Below are positions 18,376 through 26,536 of a stretch of DNA of 64,000 nucleotides, piece after piece; position 1 is the stretch's first letter; each line of letters begins with the position of its first letter. The stretch covers positions 1 to 64,000 of the forward strand of contig NZ_JAKNRW010000006.1 of assembly GCF_023072615.1 (NCBI RefSeq), given 5' to 3'. Source of the stretch: Pseudomonas violetae (lineage in GTDB: Bacteria > Pseudomonadota > Gammaproteobacteria > Pseudomonadales > Pseudomonadaceae). Made by a program: the position numbers and the translations under genes. Below the pieces are notes generated by a model. That model had not been told where the DNA came from. It made no database searches and was given only the letters and a program-made list of their open reading frames with translations.

Positions 18376-19971
18376 CTACTTCACCTGGGTGGTGGCGAAG
18401 TTATTCGTGGTGAGAGGGCTGATGTGATAGCCCTCTACGTTCTTGCGCATTGCGGTAAACATGCGGGTGTGGGCCAGGGCGATCCAGGGTTGATCCTGAT
18501 TGAAAATCTCCTGTGCCTGCTCATAGAGCGCCGCACGTTCATCGGGGTTCACTTTGACCCGGGCTTCGTCGAGCAGGGCCTGAAACTTTTCGTTGCACCA
18601 GCGGGCGTAATTTTCGCCGTTTTTGGCAGCCTCGCAACTGAGCATAGGCGTCAGGAAGTTATCCGGGTCGCCGTTATCACCCGCCCATCCGGCCGCCACC
18701 ATGTCGTGCTCGCCATTTTTTGCGCGCTTGAGCATTTCGCCCCACTCCATGACGCGGATGTCGAGCTTGATGCCGATCTTGGCCAGGTCAGCCTGCATCA
18801 TCTGCGCGGCGAGCATCGGATTGGGGTTGGTCGCGCCGCCGCCATTACGGGTGAACAGGGTAAACACGGTGCCTTGCGGCACGCCTGCTGCCTTGAGCAG
18901 GGCGCGTGCCTTGTCCAGGTCCCGGGGCGGATTGGTCAGCTTGTGGTTGTAGCCCAGCAGGGTGTCTGGGTACGGGTTGACCGCCACGGTAGCATTGCCC
19001 TTGCCAAACAGCGCGTTGACCGCCGCTTCCTTGTCGAAGGCGATGTCGATGGCTTTGCGCACCCGCACATCGCTCATGTATTTGTGCGAAGTGTTCATGG
19101 CGATGTAGGAAACAGTCATCGCGTTGAGCTCATCAACCTTGAGGTTGGTGTCTTTCTTGATGCTTGGGATGTCGTCCGGTTTCGGGTAGAGGGCGATCTG
19201 GCACTCGTTGGCCTTGAGTTTTTGCAGGCGCACGTTGTTGTCGGTGGCGATGGCCAGGATCAGTGCGTCGGCCGGTGGCTTGCCACGGAAGTAGTCCGGG
19301 TTGGCCTTGAAACGGACCTGGGCGTCCTTGTTGTAGCGCTGGAACACAAACGGGCCGGTGCCCACTGGCTTGTTGTTGAGGTCGCCCAGCTTGTTGGCCT
19401 TGAGCAACTGGTCGGCGTACTCGGCGGAGTAGATCGAGGCGAACGCCATGGCGATGTCGGCCAGGAACGGTGCTTCGCGACGGGTCAGGGTGAACTTGAC
19501 AGTGGTGTCGTCAATTTTCTCGACGCTTTTGAGCAGTTCCTTGAAGCCCATGCTTTCAAAGTACGGGAAGCCGACGCTCGATTGTTTGTGCCATGGATGA
19601 TTCGGGTCCAGTTGGCGCTGGAAGCTCCAAACCACGTCATCGGCATTCATGTCCCGGGTCGGCTTGAAATATTCGGTGGTGTGAAACTTGACGCCTTTGC
19701 GCAGGTGGAACGTGTAGCTCAGGCCGTCTTCGCTGATGTCCCAGGATTCAGCCAGCGCCGGAATCACTTCGGTGGTGCCAGGCTTGAAGTCCGCCAGCCG
19801 ATTGAAGAGGGTCTCGGCTGCGGCGTCGGCTGTTACTGCAGTCGTGTACAGGGCCGTGTCGAAGCCTTCCGGACTGTTTTCGGTACACACCACCAGGGGC
19901 TTGGCCGAGACGCCGACAGCGACACTCAGCAACGCAGCCGCAATGGCCGCACGTAGGGGAAGCATGTTCAT
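18376..19971 (-). CDS. dppA: Periplasmic dipeptide-binding protein DppA (copy next to dppB)
   Basis: This is a 531-residue binding protein of the SBP_bac_5 family. The start MNMLPLRAA at 19971 follows AGAGG, and the signal peptide ends GVSAKP. The family features are VVCTENSPEGFDTALYTT, the motif LAESWDISEDGLSYTFHLRKGVKFH, and AAGWAGDNGDPDNFL near the C-terminus. It delivers di- or oligopeptides to DppBC. It differs more from the two paralogues at 21.6 and 23.5 kb than those do from each other, so its peptide range may differ. It is fourth in an operon that also encodes a porin. Confidence 0.93.
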   Translation of the reverse strand: MNMLPLRAAIAAALLSVAVGVSAKPLVVCTENSPEGFDTALYTTAVTADAAAETLFNRLADFKPGTTEVIPALAESWDISEDGLSYTFHLRKGVKFHTTEYFKPTRDMNADDVVWSFQRQLDPNHPWHKQSSVGFPYFESMGFKELLKSVEKIDDTTVKFTLTRREAPFLADIAMAFASIYSAEYADQLLKANKLGDLNNKPVGTGPFVFQRYNKDAQVRFKANPDYFRGKPPADALILAIATDNNVRLQKLKANECQIALYPKPDDIPSIKKDTNLKVDELNAMTVSYIAMNTSHKYMSDVRVRKAIDIAFDKEAAVNALFGKGNATVAVNPYPDTLLGYNHKLTNPPRDLDKARALLKAAGVPQGTVFTLFTRNGGGATNPNPMLAAQMMQADLAKIGIKLDIRVMEWGEMLKRAKNGEHDMVAAGWAGDNGDPDNFLTPMLSCEAAKNGENYARWCNEKFQALLDEARVKVNPDERAALYEQAQEIFNQDQPWIALAHTRMFTAMRKNVEGYHISPLTTNNFATTQVK

Positions 19972-20049
19972 CAAGAACCCTCTGCAATTTGTTGAAAGAC
20001 AAAAGCCGAACGGCCGATTCATCGCTGAGTCAGCCGTTGGGCAGGTGCA

Positions 20050-21465
20050 TTACAGAATGTTGAACGGGATGGTGGTCACGAGACGGAACTCGTTGATGCT
20101 GCCATCAGCCTGGTTTTCGCTGGCGCGGTGCGCGGTGTACGTCGCGCGAATAGCGGTGGCCTTGAGCGGGCCGCTCTGCACTGCGTACGAAGTGCCAATG
20201 CCGTATTCGTAGTGGGTTTCGCCGTCCATAACCTGCACGCCGTCGTAGCCGCCACCCTTGTAGTGAGTGCCGTCGATGCCCCAGCCGCGAGCCTGGTAGA
20301 TGTTGAACTTCAGGCCTGGCACGCCGTATTCGGCCATGTTCAGGCCGTAGGCGATCTGGAAAGACTTCTCGTTCGGGCCGTTGAAGTCCGACAGCAGGGA
20401 GTTGGCCAGGTAGATGCCGTTGGTTTCGTGCAGGTAGTCGAAGTACTCGTTACCGTTCACTTCCTGGTACGAGAAGGTCAGGCTGTGGGCCTGGTGGGTC
20501 AGGCCGAGCGACAGGGAGTAGGTGTCGTTGTCGATTTCGCCCAGCAGTTTTTTGCCTTCGTCGACGGTCTTGTAGTAGTTCAGGCCGGTGGTCAGGCTCA
20601 GTACCGAGCTGTCGCCCAGCACGTGGCTGGCGCCGAAGTAGTACTGGTTCCACAGGTCTTCGGCCTGGGTGCCCCAGAGGCTGGTGGTCAGGCTGGCGAA
20701 TGGCTGGTAGGTGATGCCGGCGGTGTTGACGTGATCGGCTTCGGCGCTGGAGTCGCCGTATTCGGAGCGGAACTTGCTCAGGCTTTCTTCGGTACGCGGT
20801 GAGTTGCGATCGAAGGTAGCCAGGTCGAACGACAGGTTGTTCAGTTCTTCGCTGTGGATCGCGATGCCTTCGAAGCTCGACGGCAGGGCACGGTTACCGA
20901 TGACGTCGACCTGCGGGCTGCTGAAGTTCATGCGGCCGGCGGTCAGGGTGGTGTTGGAGACGCGAGCCTTGACGTTGGCCAGGCCGAGCTTGCTCCATTG
21001 GCCTTGAGCTTCGCCGCCTTCGCGGGTCAGGGTGCGGTTGTTGCCCGCGCCTGGACGAGTGCCCGGTGCGCCACCATTGTTGGATGCCAGGTTCTCGCGA
21101 TCACGCTCCAGCGCAATAGCGTTGTAGGCGGCGACTTCAGTGCTGAAGCCTACGGTGCCTTCGGTGAAGCCGGAGTTGTACTTGATGATGGTGCCTTGGA
21201 CCCAGTTGATCCGGCGATCAGTCGGGGTCGAAACGCCGTCTTTCTTGTAGGCGAACTTACCACCACGCTTCAGCTGTTCGTTGGCATACCAGTTGCGGGT
21301 AGTGCCGCTGATGGACTGGCCTTCGACGAAGCCCGTAGCTTCAGCTTGAGCGCTTTTGGTGTTGACCGTTACCGGGGTGAATTCCTGGCTCTGAGTCTCG
21401 GCATAAGCCGTGGCGGTGATGCTACTGATGGCCAGGGCCAATAACGCGGTGCTGCTCAGTTTCAT
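20050..21465 (-). CDS. opdP: OprD-family porin (OpdP-like, dipeptide/amino-acid channel)
   Basis: This 471-residue outer-membrane porin starts at MKLSSTALL, 21465, with AAGGAG nine bases upstream. The signal peptide ends ATAYAE. OprD family features are EGQSISGTTRNWYANEQL, RRINWVQGTIIKYNSGFTEGTVGFSTEV and GRMNFSSPQVDV, and the C-terminus ends in a strand (VTTIPFNIL). It lies between two dppA genes in the same direction, as opdP does in P. aeruginosa, where it passes glycine-glutamate. Here it probably brings peptides across the outer membrane for the three DppA proteins. Confidence 0.9.
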   Translation of the reverse strand: MKLSSTALLALAISSITATAYAETQSQEFTPVTVNTKSAQAEATGFVEGQSISGTTRNWYANEQLKRGGKFAYKKDGVSTPTDRRINWVQGTIIKYNSGFTEGTVGFSTEVAAYNAIALERDRENLASNNGGAPGTRPGAGNNRTLTREGGEAQGQWSKLGLANVKARVSNTTLTAGRMNFSSPQVDVIGNRALPSSFEGIAIHSEELNNLSFDLATFDRNSPRTEESLSKFRSEYGDSSAEADHVNTAGITYQPFASLTTSLWGTQAEDLWNQYYFGASHVLGDSSVLSLTTGLNYYKTVDEGKKLLGEIDNDTYSLSLGLTHQAHSLTFSYQEVNGNEYFDYLHETNGIYLANSLLSDFNGPNEKSFQIAYGLNMAEYGVPGLKFNIYQARGWGIDGTHYKGGGYDGVQVMDGETHYEYGIGTSYAVQSGPLKATAIRATYTAHRASENQADGSINEFRLVTTIPFNIL

Positions 21466-21600
21466 GGGTGAAGCTCCTTGGTTTCTTTTTTTATACCGGC
21501 CTTTTTTTGTGGTCCGGCTATTTGGTTTGGAACTCATTTGGCGCTTAGCAAACGTTTGCACCACGCCTGATCGGCGAATCCAGGCAATACGCTTGCTTGA

Positions 21601-21615
21601 GGGCGGAATCCGCCC
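21601..21615 (-). terminator. Short hairpin after the second dppA-type gene
   Basis: GGGCGGA and TCCGCCC face each other with one base between, 23 bases beyond the stop at 21638. There is no T-run. It may stabilise the upstream message or weakly terminate it before the porin gene. Confidence 0.4.
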
Positions 21616-21637
21616 CCAGCGATTTTCAGCTAATCGG

Positions 21638-23239
21638 TTATTTTTCTATGCTGACACCCGAGAACACGTTACGACCGAAAGGACTGACCTTGAACCCTTC
21701 GATTTTGGCGCTCAACGGCTGGTTGACCGTCGAGTGGGCGACTGGCGTGATCGGCACCTGCTGCTTGAGCAATTGCTGCGCCTGTTTGTAAAGCACGGTG
21801 CGCTGGTCGCGATCGGTGACGATCTTGGCCTGCTTGATCAGCTTGTCGTAAGCCGGATCACACCACATGGAGTAGTTGTTGCCACCTATGGCATCACAGC
21901 TGTAAAGCGTGCCGAGCCAGTTGTCCGGGTCCCCGTTGTCACCGGTCCAGCCAATCAGGCTGATGTCGTGCTCGCCATTCTTGGTGCGCTTGATGTACTC
22001 GCCCCATTCGTAGCTGACGATCTTCACCTTGAGGCCGATTTTCGCCCAGTCAGCCTGGAGCATCTCGGCCATCAACTTGGCGTTGGGGTTGTAAGGTCGC
22101 TGCACGGGCATGGCCCACAGGGTAATTTCGGTGCCTTCCTTGACGCCCGCGGCCTTGAGCAATTCCCGGGCTTTTTCCGGGTTGTAGGCGGCGTCCTTGA
22201 TAGTCTCGTCGTAGGACCACTGGGTCGGCGGCATGGCGTTGACCGCCAGTTGCCCGGCGCCCTGGTACACGGCGTTGAGAATGCCTTGCTTGTTCACGGC
22301 CATGTCCAGCGCCTGGCGTACCTCAAGCTGGTCGAGCGGCTTGTGTCGAACGTTGTAGGCGATGTAGCCGAGGTTGAACCCAGGCTTCTCGATGAGCTTG
22401 AGTTTCGGGTCGTTCTTCAGCGCAGCGACGTCGGCAGGGCGGGGGTGCAACGTGATCTGGCACTCGTTGGCCTTGAGTTTCTGTACCCGCACCGAAGCGT
22501 CGGTGTTGATAGCGAAAATCAGGTTGTCGAGTTTGACCCGGCTCGGGTCCCAGTAGTCCTTGTTGCCGGTGTAGCGGATGTTGGAGTCTTTCTGGTAACT
22601 CTTGAACGCGAACGGCCCGGTGCCGATCGGCTTCTGGTTGATGTCGCTCGGTTTGCCATCTGCCAGCAGCTTGTCGGCGTATTCGGCGGACAGGATGGCG
22701 GCGAAGCTCATCGCGATGTTCTGGATGAACGCGGCGTCGACGCTGTTGAGCGTCATGACCACGGTTAGCGGCCCGGTCTTTTCGACCTTGGCGATGTTTT
22801 TGTCCAGGCTCATCCCGTTGAAATACGGGAATTCGGTTGGATAGGCCTTACGGAATGGCTGCTGCGGATCGAGCATGCGGTTGAAAGTGAACAGCACGTC
22901 GTCGGCATTAAAATCACGGCTCGGGGTGAAATACTTGGTGGTATGAAATTTCACTCCTTCACGCAGGTGGAAGGTGTACTTCAGGCCGTCTTCGGAAATA
23001 TCCCAGCGGGTGGCCAGGCCCGGTACGACATTGGTCGCGCCTTTTTCGAACTCTGCCAAGCGGTTGTACAGCGGTTCGGCGGCGTCGTTGTCGGTTGCGG
23101 TGGTGTACTGCGCGGTATCGAAGCCAGCGGGGCTGCCTTCGGAGCAGAACACCAGGCTGTCACTGGCAGCGTGGCTGATGGACGTAGCGGCCAGCAGACC
23201 GGTGCCCAGCAATGCGGATAAAACCAAGGTATGGCGCAT
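21638..23239 (-). CDS. Peptide-binding protein, DppA family (second copy)
   Basis: This is a 533-residue SBP_bac_5 protein. The start MRHTLVLSAL at 23239 follows AGAGGGAG, and the signal peptide ends ISHAAS. Motifs are FCSEGSPAGFDTAQYTT, TRWDISEDGLKYTFHLREGVKFH, NECQITLHPRPADV and IGWTGDNGDPDNWLGTLYSC. It is closely similar to the 23.5-kb paralogue across its length (shared stretches include QKPIGTGPFAFKSYQKD-type and PPTQWSYD-type motifs), which points to a fairly recent duplication. It should serve the same DppBCDF transporter with a different peptide preference. Confidence 0.92.
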   Translation of the reverse strand: MRHTLVLSALLGTGLLAATSISHAASDSLVFCSEGSPAGFDTAQYTTATDNDAAEPLYNRLAEFEKGATNVVPGLATRWDISEDGLKYTFHLREGVKFHTTKYFTPSRDFNADDVLFTFNRMLDPQQPFRKAYPTEFPYFNGMSLDKNIAKVEKTGPLTVVMTLNSVDAAFIQNIAMSFAAILSAEYADKLLADGKPSDINQKPIGTGPFAFKSYQKDSNIRYTGNKDYWDPSRVKLDNLIFAINTDASVRVQKLKANECQITLHPRPADVAALKNDPKLKLIEKPGFNLGYIAYNVRHKPLDQLEVRQALDMAVNKQGILNAVYQGAGQLAVNAMPPTQWSYDETIKDAAYNPEKARELLKAAGVKEGTEITLWAMPVQRPYNPNAKLMAEMLQADWAKIGLKVKIVSYEWGEYIKRTKNGEHDISLIGWTGDNGDPDNWLGTLYSCDAIGGNNYSMWCDPAYDKLIKQAKIVTDRDQRTVLYKQAQQLLKQQVPITPVAHSTVNQPLSAKIEGFKVSPFGRNVFSGVSIEK

Positions 23240-23505
23240 GACGCTCCCTCTGTTCTCTAAGTATTTTCGACAAGCCGCTGCCCCGTCAGGGACGTCGAGG
23301 TCTTGTCGAGCGCAATCCATTTACGTACAGCAAAACCGAGAGCCCACGCATGAGCTGGTCGAACTCCGACGGTATGAGCCATCGGGCCGGCAGTAAATGC
23401 GCGGAGTCCTAAATGCTCGTAGGAAAAGTCGACGCGTCCTACCCCGAAGCTGTGTCCAGCGTCGGACTTGGATGTAGGCTATTTCCTACGTGCTCGGTGG
23501 ATACA

Positions 23506-23536
23506 ACAACGGCGACGTCATGGACGTCGCCGTTGT
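23506..23536 (-). terminator. Hairpin after the first dppA-type gene
   Basis: Two perfect 14-base arms (23506–23519 and 23523–23536) enclose a 3-base loop just past the stop of the gene ending at 23543. The T-content after it is weak (TTGTTGTA), so it may be a partial terminator that lets some transcription pass to the next dppA-type gene. Confidence 0.6.
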
Positions 23537-23542
23537 GGAACC

Positions 23543-25168
23543 TTATTTGCTGACGCTGACGCCGTAGAAGGAGTTCAAGCCAAATGGGCTGATCTTGAAA
23601 TCCTGCACGTTGGCGCGCATGGGTTGATACACCGTCGAGTGAGCGATAGGTGTCATTGGAACAGCGTCCTTGAGGACGTGTTGTGCCTGTTTGTACAGTT
23701 CGGTGCGCTTGCCTTGGTCGGTGGTGCGCTTGGCTTCCTTGACAAGGTCGTCGAATTTCTTGTCGCACCATTTCGAAAAGTTGTTGCCACTCAGCGAGTC
23801 GCAACCAAACAACACGTTGAGCCAGTTGTCCGGATCACCATTGTCACCGCTCCAGCCGATGATCATCGCCTGGTTCTCGCCGCCTTTGGAGCGTTTGATG
23901 TACTCGCCCCATTCGTAGCTGGTGATCTTCACGTTCAAACCGATTTTCTTCCAGTCGGACTGGAGCATTTCGGCCATCAGCTTGGCGTTCGGGTTATACG
24001 GACGCTGCACCGGCATCGCCCATAGGACGATTTCGGTACCTTCCTTGACGCCGGCTTCCTTGAGCAGCTCCTTGGCTTTCTCCGGGTCGTACTTGGCGTC
24101 CTTGATAGTGGTGTCGTAGGACCATTGGGTCGGCGGCATGGCGTTGACGGCCAGTTGGCCTGCGCCCTGGTAAACCGAGTCGATGATCTGCGGTTTGTTG
24201 ACAGCCATGTCCAGTGCCTGACGAACGCGCAGGTCGGCCAGCGGGTTTGGCTCGTTGCTGCCCTTGACCTTGTCCATCACGTTGTAAGCGATATAGCCCA
24301 GATTGAAACCAGCCTGGTCAGGCATCTTCAGCGCCTTGTCTTCCTTCAGCGCCTTGAGGTCAGCCGGACGCGGGAACAGAGTGACCTGGCACTCGTTCTT
24401 CTTCAGCTTCTGGATACGTACCGACGGGTCGGTGGTGATAGCGAAGATCAGGTTGTCGATCTTGACGTCTTCAGGCTTCCAGTAGTCCTTGTTCCCGGTG
24501 TAGCGGATGTTGGAGTCTTTCTGGTAGCTCTTGAACACGAACGGGCCGGTGCCGACAGGTTTCTGATTGATGTCGGCAGGCTTGCCTTCCTTCAACAGCT
24601 GGGCAGCGTACTCGGCGGATTGCAGCGAGGCGAAGCTCATGGCCATGTTCTGGATGAACGCTGCGTCGACTTCTTTCAACGTGAATTTGACGGTGTGATC
24701 GTCGACTTTATCGATCTTGGTGATGTTGGTATCCATCCCCATGTCGGTGAAGTACGGGAATTCGGTCGGATACGCTTTGCGGAACGGGTCGTCCTTGTTA
24801 ATCATGCGATTAAAAGTGAACAGCACGTCGTCGGCGTTGAACTCACGAGTCGGCTTGAAGTACGGAGTGGTGTGGAACTTCACGCCTTCACGCAGGTGAA
24901 AGGTATACGTCAGGCCATCATCAGCGATGTCCCAGCTGGTAGCCAGGCCAGGAATCACGGCGGTGCCGCCGCGCTCGAACTGGGTCAGGCGGTTGAAAAT
25001 GGTTTCTGCAGAGGCGTCGAAGTCGGTTCCGGTGGTGTACTGACCAGGATCAAAACCGGCCGGGCTCCCTTCGGAGCAGAACACCAGGTTAGTCGCCGCT
25101 TGGGCGAAAGGTGCGGCAGCTAACAAGCTGGCGCCGACTAAAAACGGAATGACCGCGTGTTTGAGCAT
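23543..25168 (-). CDS. Peptide-binding protein, DppA family (first gene of the operon)
   Basis: This is a 541-residue SBP_bac_5 protein. The start MLKHAVIPFL at 25168 has GAGG six bases upstream, and the signal peptide ends PFAQAATN. It has the same motifs as the next copy (FCSEGSPAGFDPGQYTT, TSWDIADDGLTYTFHLREGVKFH, GWSGDNGDPDNWLNVLFGC). The conserved cysteine pair near the C-terminus (FGCDSL, KWCDKK) is present. As the promoter-proximal gene it should be the most abundant of the three binding proteins. In P. aeruginosa several DppA paralogues share one DppBCDF complex and divide the peptide spectrum, and the arrangement here fits that. Confidence 0.93.
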   Translation of the reverse strand: MLKHAVIPFLVGASLLAAAPFAQAATNLVFCSEGSPAGFDPGQYTTGTDFDASAETIFNRLTQFERGGTAVIPGLATSWDIADDGLTYTFHLREGVKFHTTPYFKPTREFNADDVLFTFNRMINKDDPFRKAYPTEFPYFTDMGMDTNITKIDKVDDHTVKFTLKEVDAAFIQNMAMSFASLQSAEYAAQLLKEGKPADINQKPVGTGPFVFKSYQKDSNIRYTGNKDYWKPEDVKIDNLIFAITTDPSVRIQKLKKNECQVTLFPRPADLKALKEDKALKMPDQAGFNLGYIAYNVMDKVKGSNEPNPLADLRVRQALDMAVNKPQIIDSVYQGAGQLAVNAMPPTQWSYDTTIKDAKYDPEKAKELLKEAGVKEGTEIVLWAMPVQRPYNPNAKLMAEMLQSDWKKIGLNVKITSYEWGEYIKRSKGGENQAMIIGWSGDNGDPDNWLNVLFGCDSLSGNNFSKWCDKKFDDLVKEAKRTTDQGKRTELYKQAQHVLKDAVPMTPIAHSTVYQPMRANVQDFKISPFGLNSFYGVSVSK

Positions 25169-25240
25169 GGTGGCCTCATGATTTGTTGTCATTTTTGGAA
25201 TTAGAGGACGACCTCGTGAGTCGTGCCTGCGGATACTTAT

Positions 25241-25255
25241 GCAGGGGCCATACCC
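25241..25255 (-). promoter_or_regulatory. Possible sigma-54 promoter of the dpp operon
   Basis: Minus-strand GGGTATGGCCCCTGC has GG and GC with the required 10 bases between and matches the −24/−12 consensus at about 8 of 12 positions. It would start transcription near 25230, about 60 bases before the first dppA-type gene. The rest of 25169–25498 shows no other feature I can support. Confidence 0.3.
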
Positions 25256-25498
25256 AATGCAAGATGCAGGGGGGCCACAAGCATTAAACAGTGGCACGAA
25301 CGTACCTTAATGTCGCATATGTGTAATTCCACGCGCATTTGACCGTTTGCGCAGGTTTTTTTCGGTGCAATTCGCGCACCTGCGTGGAGCAACCGGGGGC
25401 TGAGGTGCACCCGGTTGGCGCGCGGTGTTACTTATTTATACCCACGCCATCGGCGTATTTGGCATATTCCGCGTAGGAGCTGTGGCGCGGCTAGTTGA

Positions 25499-26215
25499 TC
25501 AAGGCATCAACACTTCAATCGACCCATCCGCCGTCATACTGACCTGGCTGGTGCCAGCCTCAACTTCCGGGGTCACCGGCGCGGCGTCCATGGCGGCGGC
25601 TTTCATCATCATCGGGCCGCGCATGTACGGTTGTGGATAACCGTTGCTGTTGAGGTTCAGGTTGACGATCTTGTAGCCCTTGCCGCCCAAGGCGTCAGTT
25701 GCCAGTTGGGCGCGGGCCTTGAAGGCGCTGACGGCGTCCTTGAGCAGTGCGTCTTCACTGGTCTTGCGCGTTGGTGTCGCGATGGCGAAGTCCATGCCGG
25801 CCATTTTCAGGTCCGTCAGCAGTTCGCCGGTCAGCTTCGACAGGGCGGCGAAATCGGAGCTTTCCAGGCGCAGTTCGGCACGTTCGCGCCAGCCGGTGAT
25901 GTTCTGGCCCTTGGTGTCGTAGATCGGATAGCTGTTGCGGCTGCCCTGGCGCAGGGTGATGTCCTTGACCTGCTTGGCCTGGGCCAGTGCCTTGTTCATG
26001 GTGGTGCTGATGCCGGCGGCTAGTTTGGCCGGGTCGGTGTTCTGTTCTTCTGTGTAGAGGGTCACGATCATCAGGTCGCGGGCCACTTCCTGGCTGACTT
26101 CGGCACGCAGGGAAATCTGGTTGTAGTGAAGATCGTCGGCGGCCAGGGCCGGGAGGCTGACGACGGTGCCAACGCTAAGGGCAAGAAGGGCGGCGCTGCG
26201 GCGGAAAGTGTGCAT
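25499..26215 (-). CDS. SIMPL-domain (DUF541) periplasmic protein
   Basis: A 238-residue protein starting at 26215 with AAGGAG seven bases upstream. The signal peptide ends SLPALAADD. The mature part has the SIMPL/DUF541 pattern: ISLRAEVSQEVARDLMIVTLYTEEQ, then STTMNKALAQAKQVKDITLRQGSRNSYPIYD, GWRERAELRLES and SEDALLKDAVSAFKARAQLATDALG. The family forms ring-shaped oligomers in the periplasm or outer membrane; its biochemical role is unknown (E. coli YggE affects oxidative stress). It lies between the dpp operon and roxS, a placement kept in other Pseudomonas. Confidence 0.88.
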   Translation of the reverse strand: MHTFRRSAALLALSVGTVVSLPALAADDLHYNQISLRAEVSQEVARDLMIVTLYTEEQNTDPAKLAAGISTTMNKALAQAKQVKDITLRQGSRNSYPIYDTKGQNITGWRERAELRLESSDFAALSKLTGELLTDLKMAGMDFAIATPTRKTSEDALLKDAVSAFKARAQLATDALGGKGYKIVNLNLNSNGYPQPYMRGPMMMKAAAMDAAPVTPEVEAGTSQVSMTADGSIEVLMP

Positions 26216-26346
26216 GAAAACTCCTTGGACGGTGCGCAGGGGTTAAGGTCCGAGCCTGCGTGAATCCATCAGACTCTAGCTTTAATGATCTGGTTCGCCC
26301 AGTTACAACTTCCATACAGATAGATCGCAGAGGGCCGCTGCGCGAC

Positions 26347-26417
26347 CCATCGCGGGCAAGCCACGCTTCCACAGGGGAATGCATTCAAATGTGGGAGCGT
26401 GGCTTGCCCGCGATGGC
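26347..26417. repeat. Inverted REP pair, GTGGGAGCGGGC subfamily
   Basis: CCATCGCGGGCAAGCCACGC and its exact complement GCGTGGCTTGCCCGCGATGG face each other across about 31 bases, in the opposite arrangement to most pairs here. It fills the middle of the 321-base gap between the SIMPL gene and roxS. Confidence 0.85.
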
Positions 26418-26493
26418 GGTCTTATAGACGCCACAACCAATTCTGCCATGTGGCCGTTTGCCGCACTTTTGCCTGCCAGCCCCCGCGCTTGGT

Positions 26494-26499
26494 TATACT
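26494..26499 (+). promoter_or_regulatory. −10 element of a probable roxSR promoter
   Basis: TATACT lies 37 bases upstream of the roxS ATG. A TTGCCT at 26469–26474 is the nearest −35 candidate, but its 19-base spacing is long, so activator help is possible. Confidence 0.35.
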
Positions 26500-26536
26500 C
26501 CCGGCGATCCGCCTGGAGCGCTCATCAGGAGAGCTC

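Noticed and set aside
25292..25307. TGGCACG on the plus strand as a sigma-54 promoter
   Set aside because: The −12 GC is missing and the orientation faces the 3' end of the SIMPL gene rather than any plus-strand gene start.
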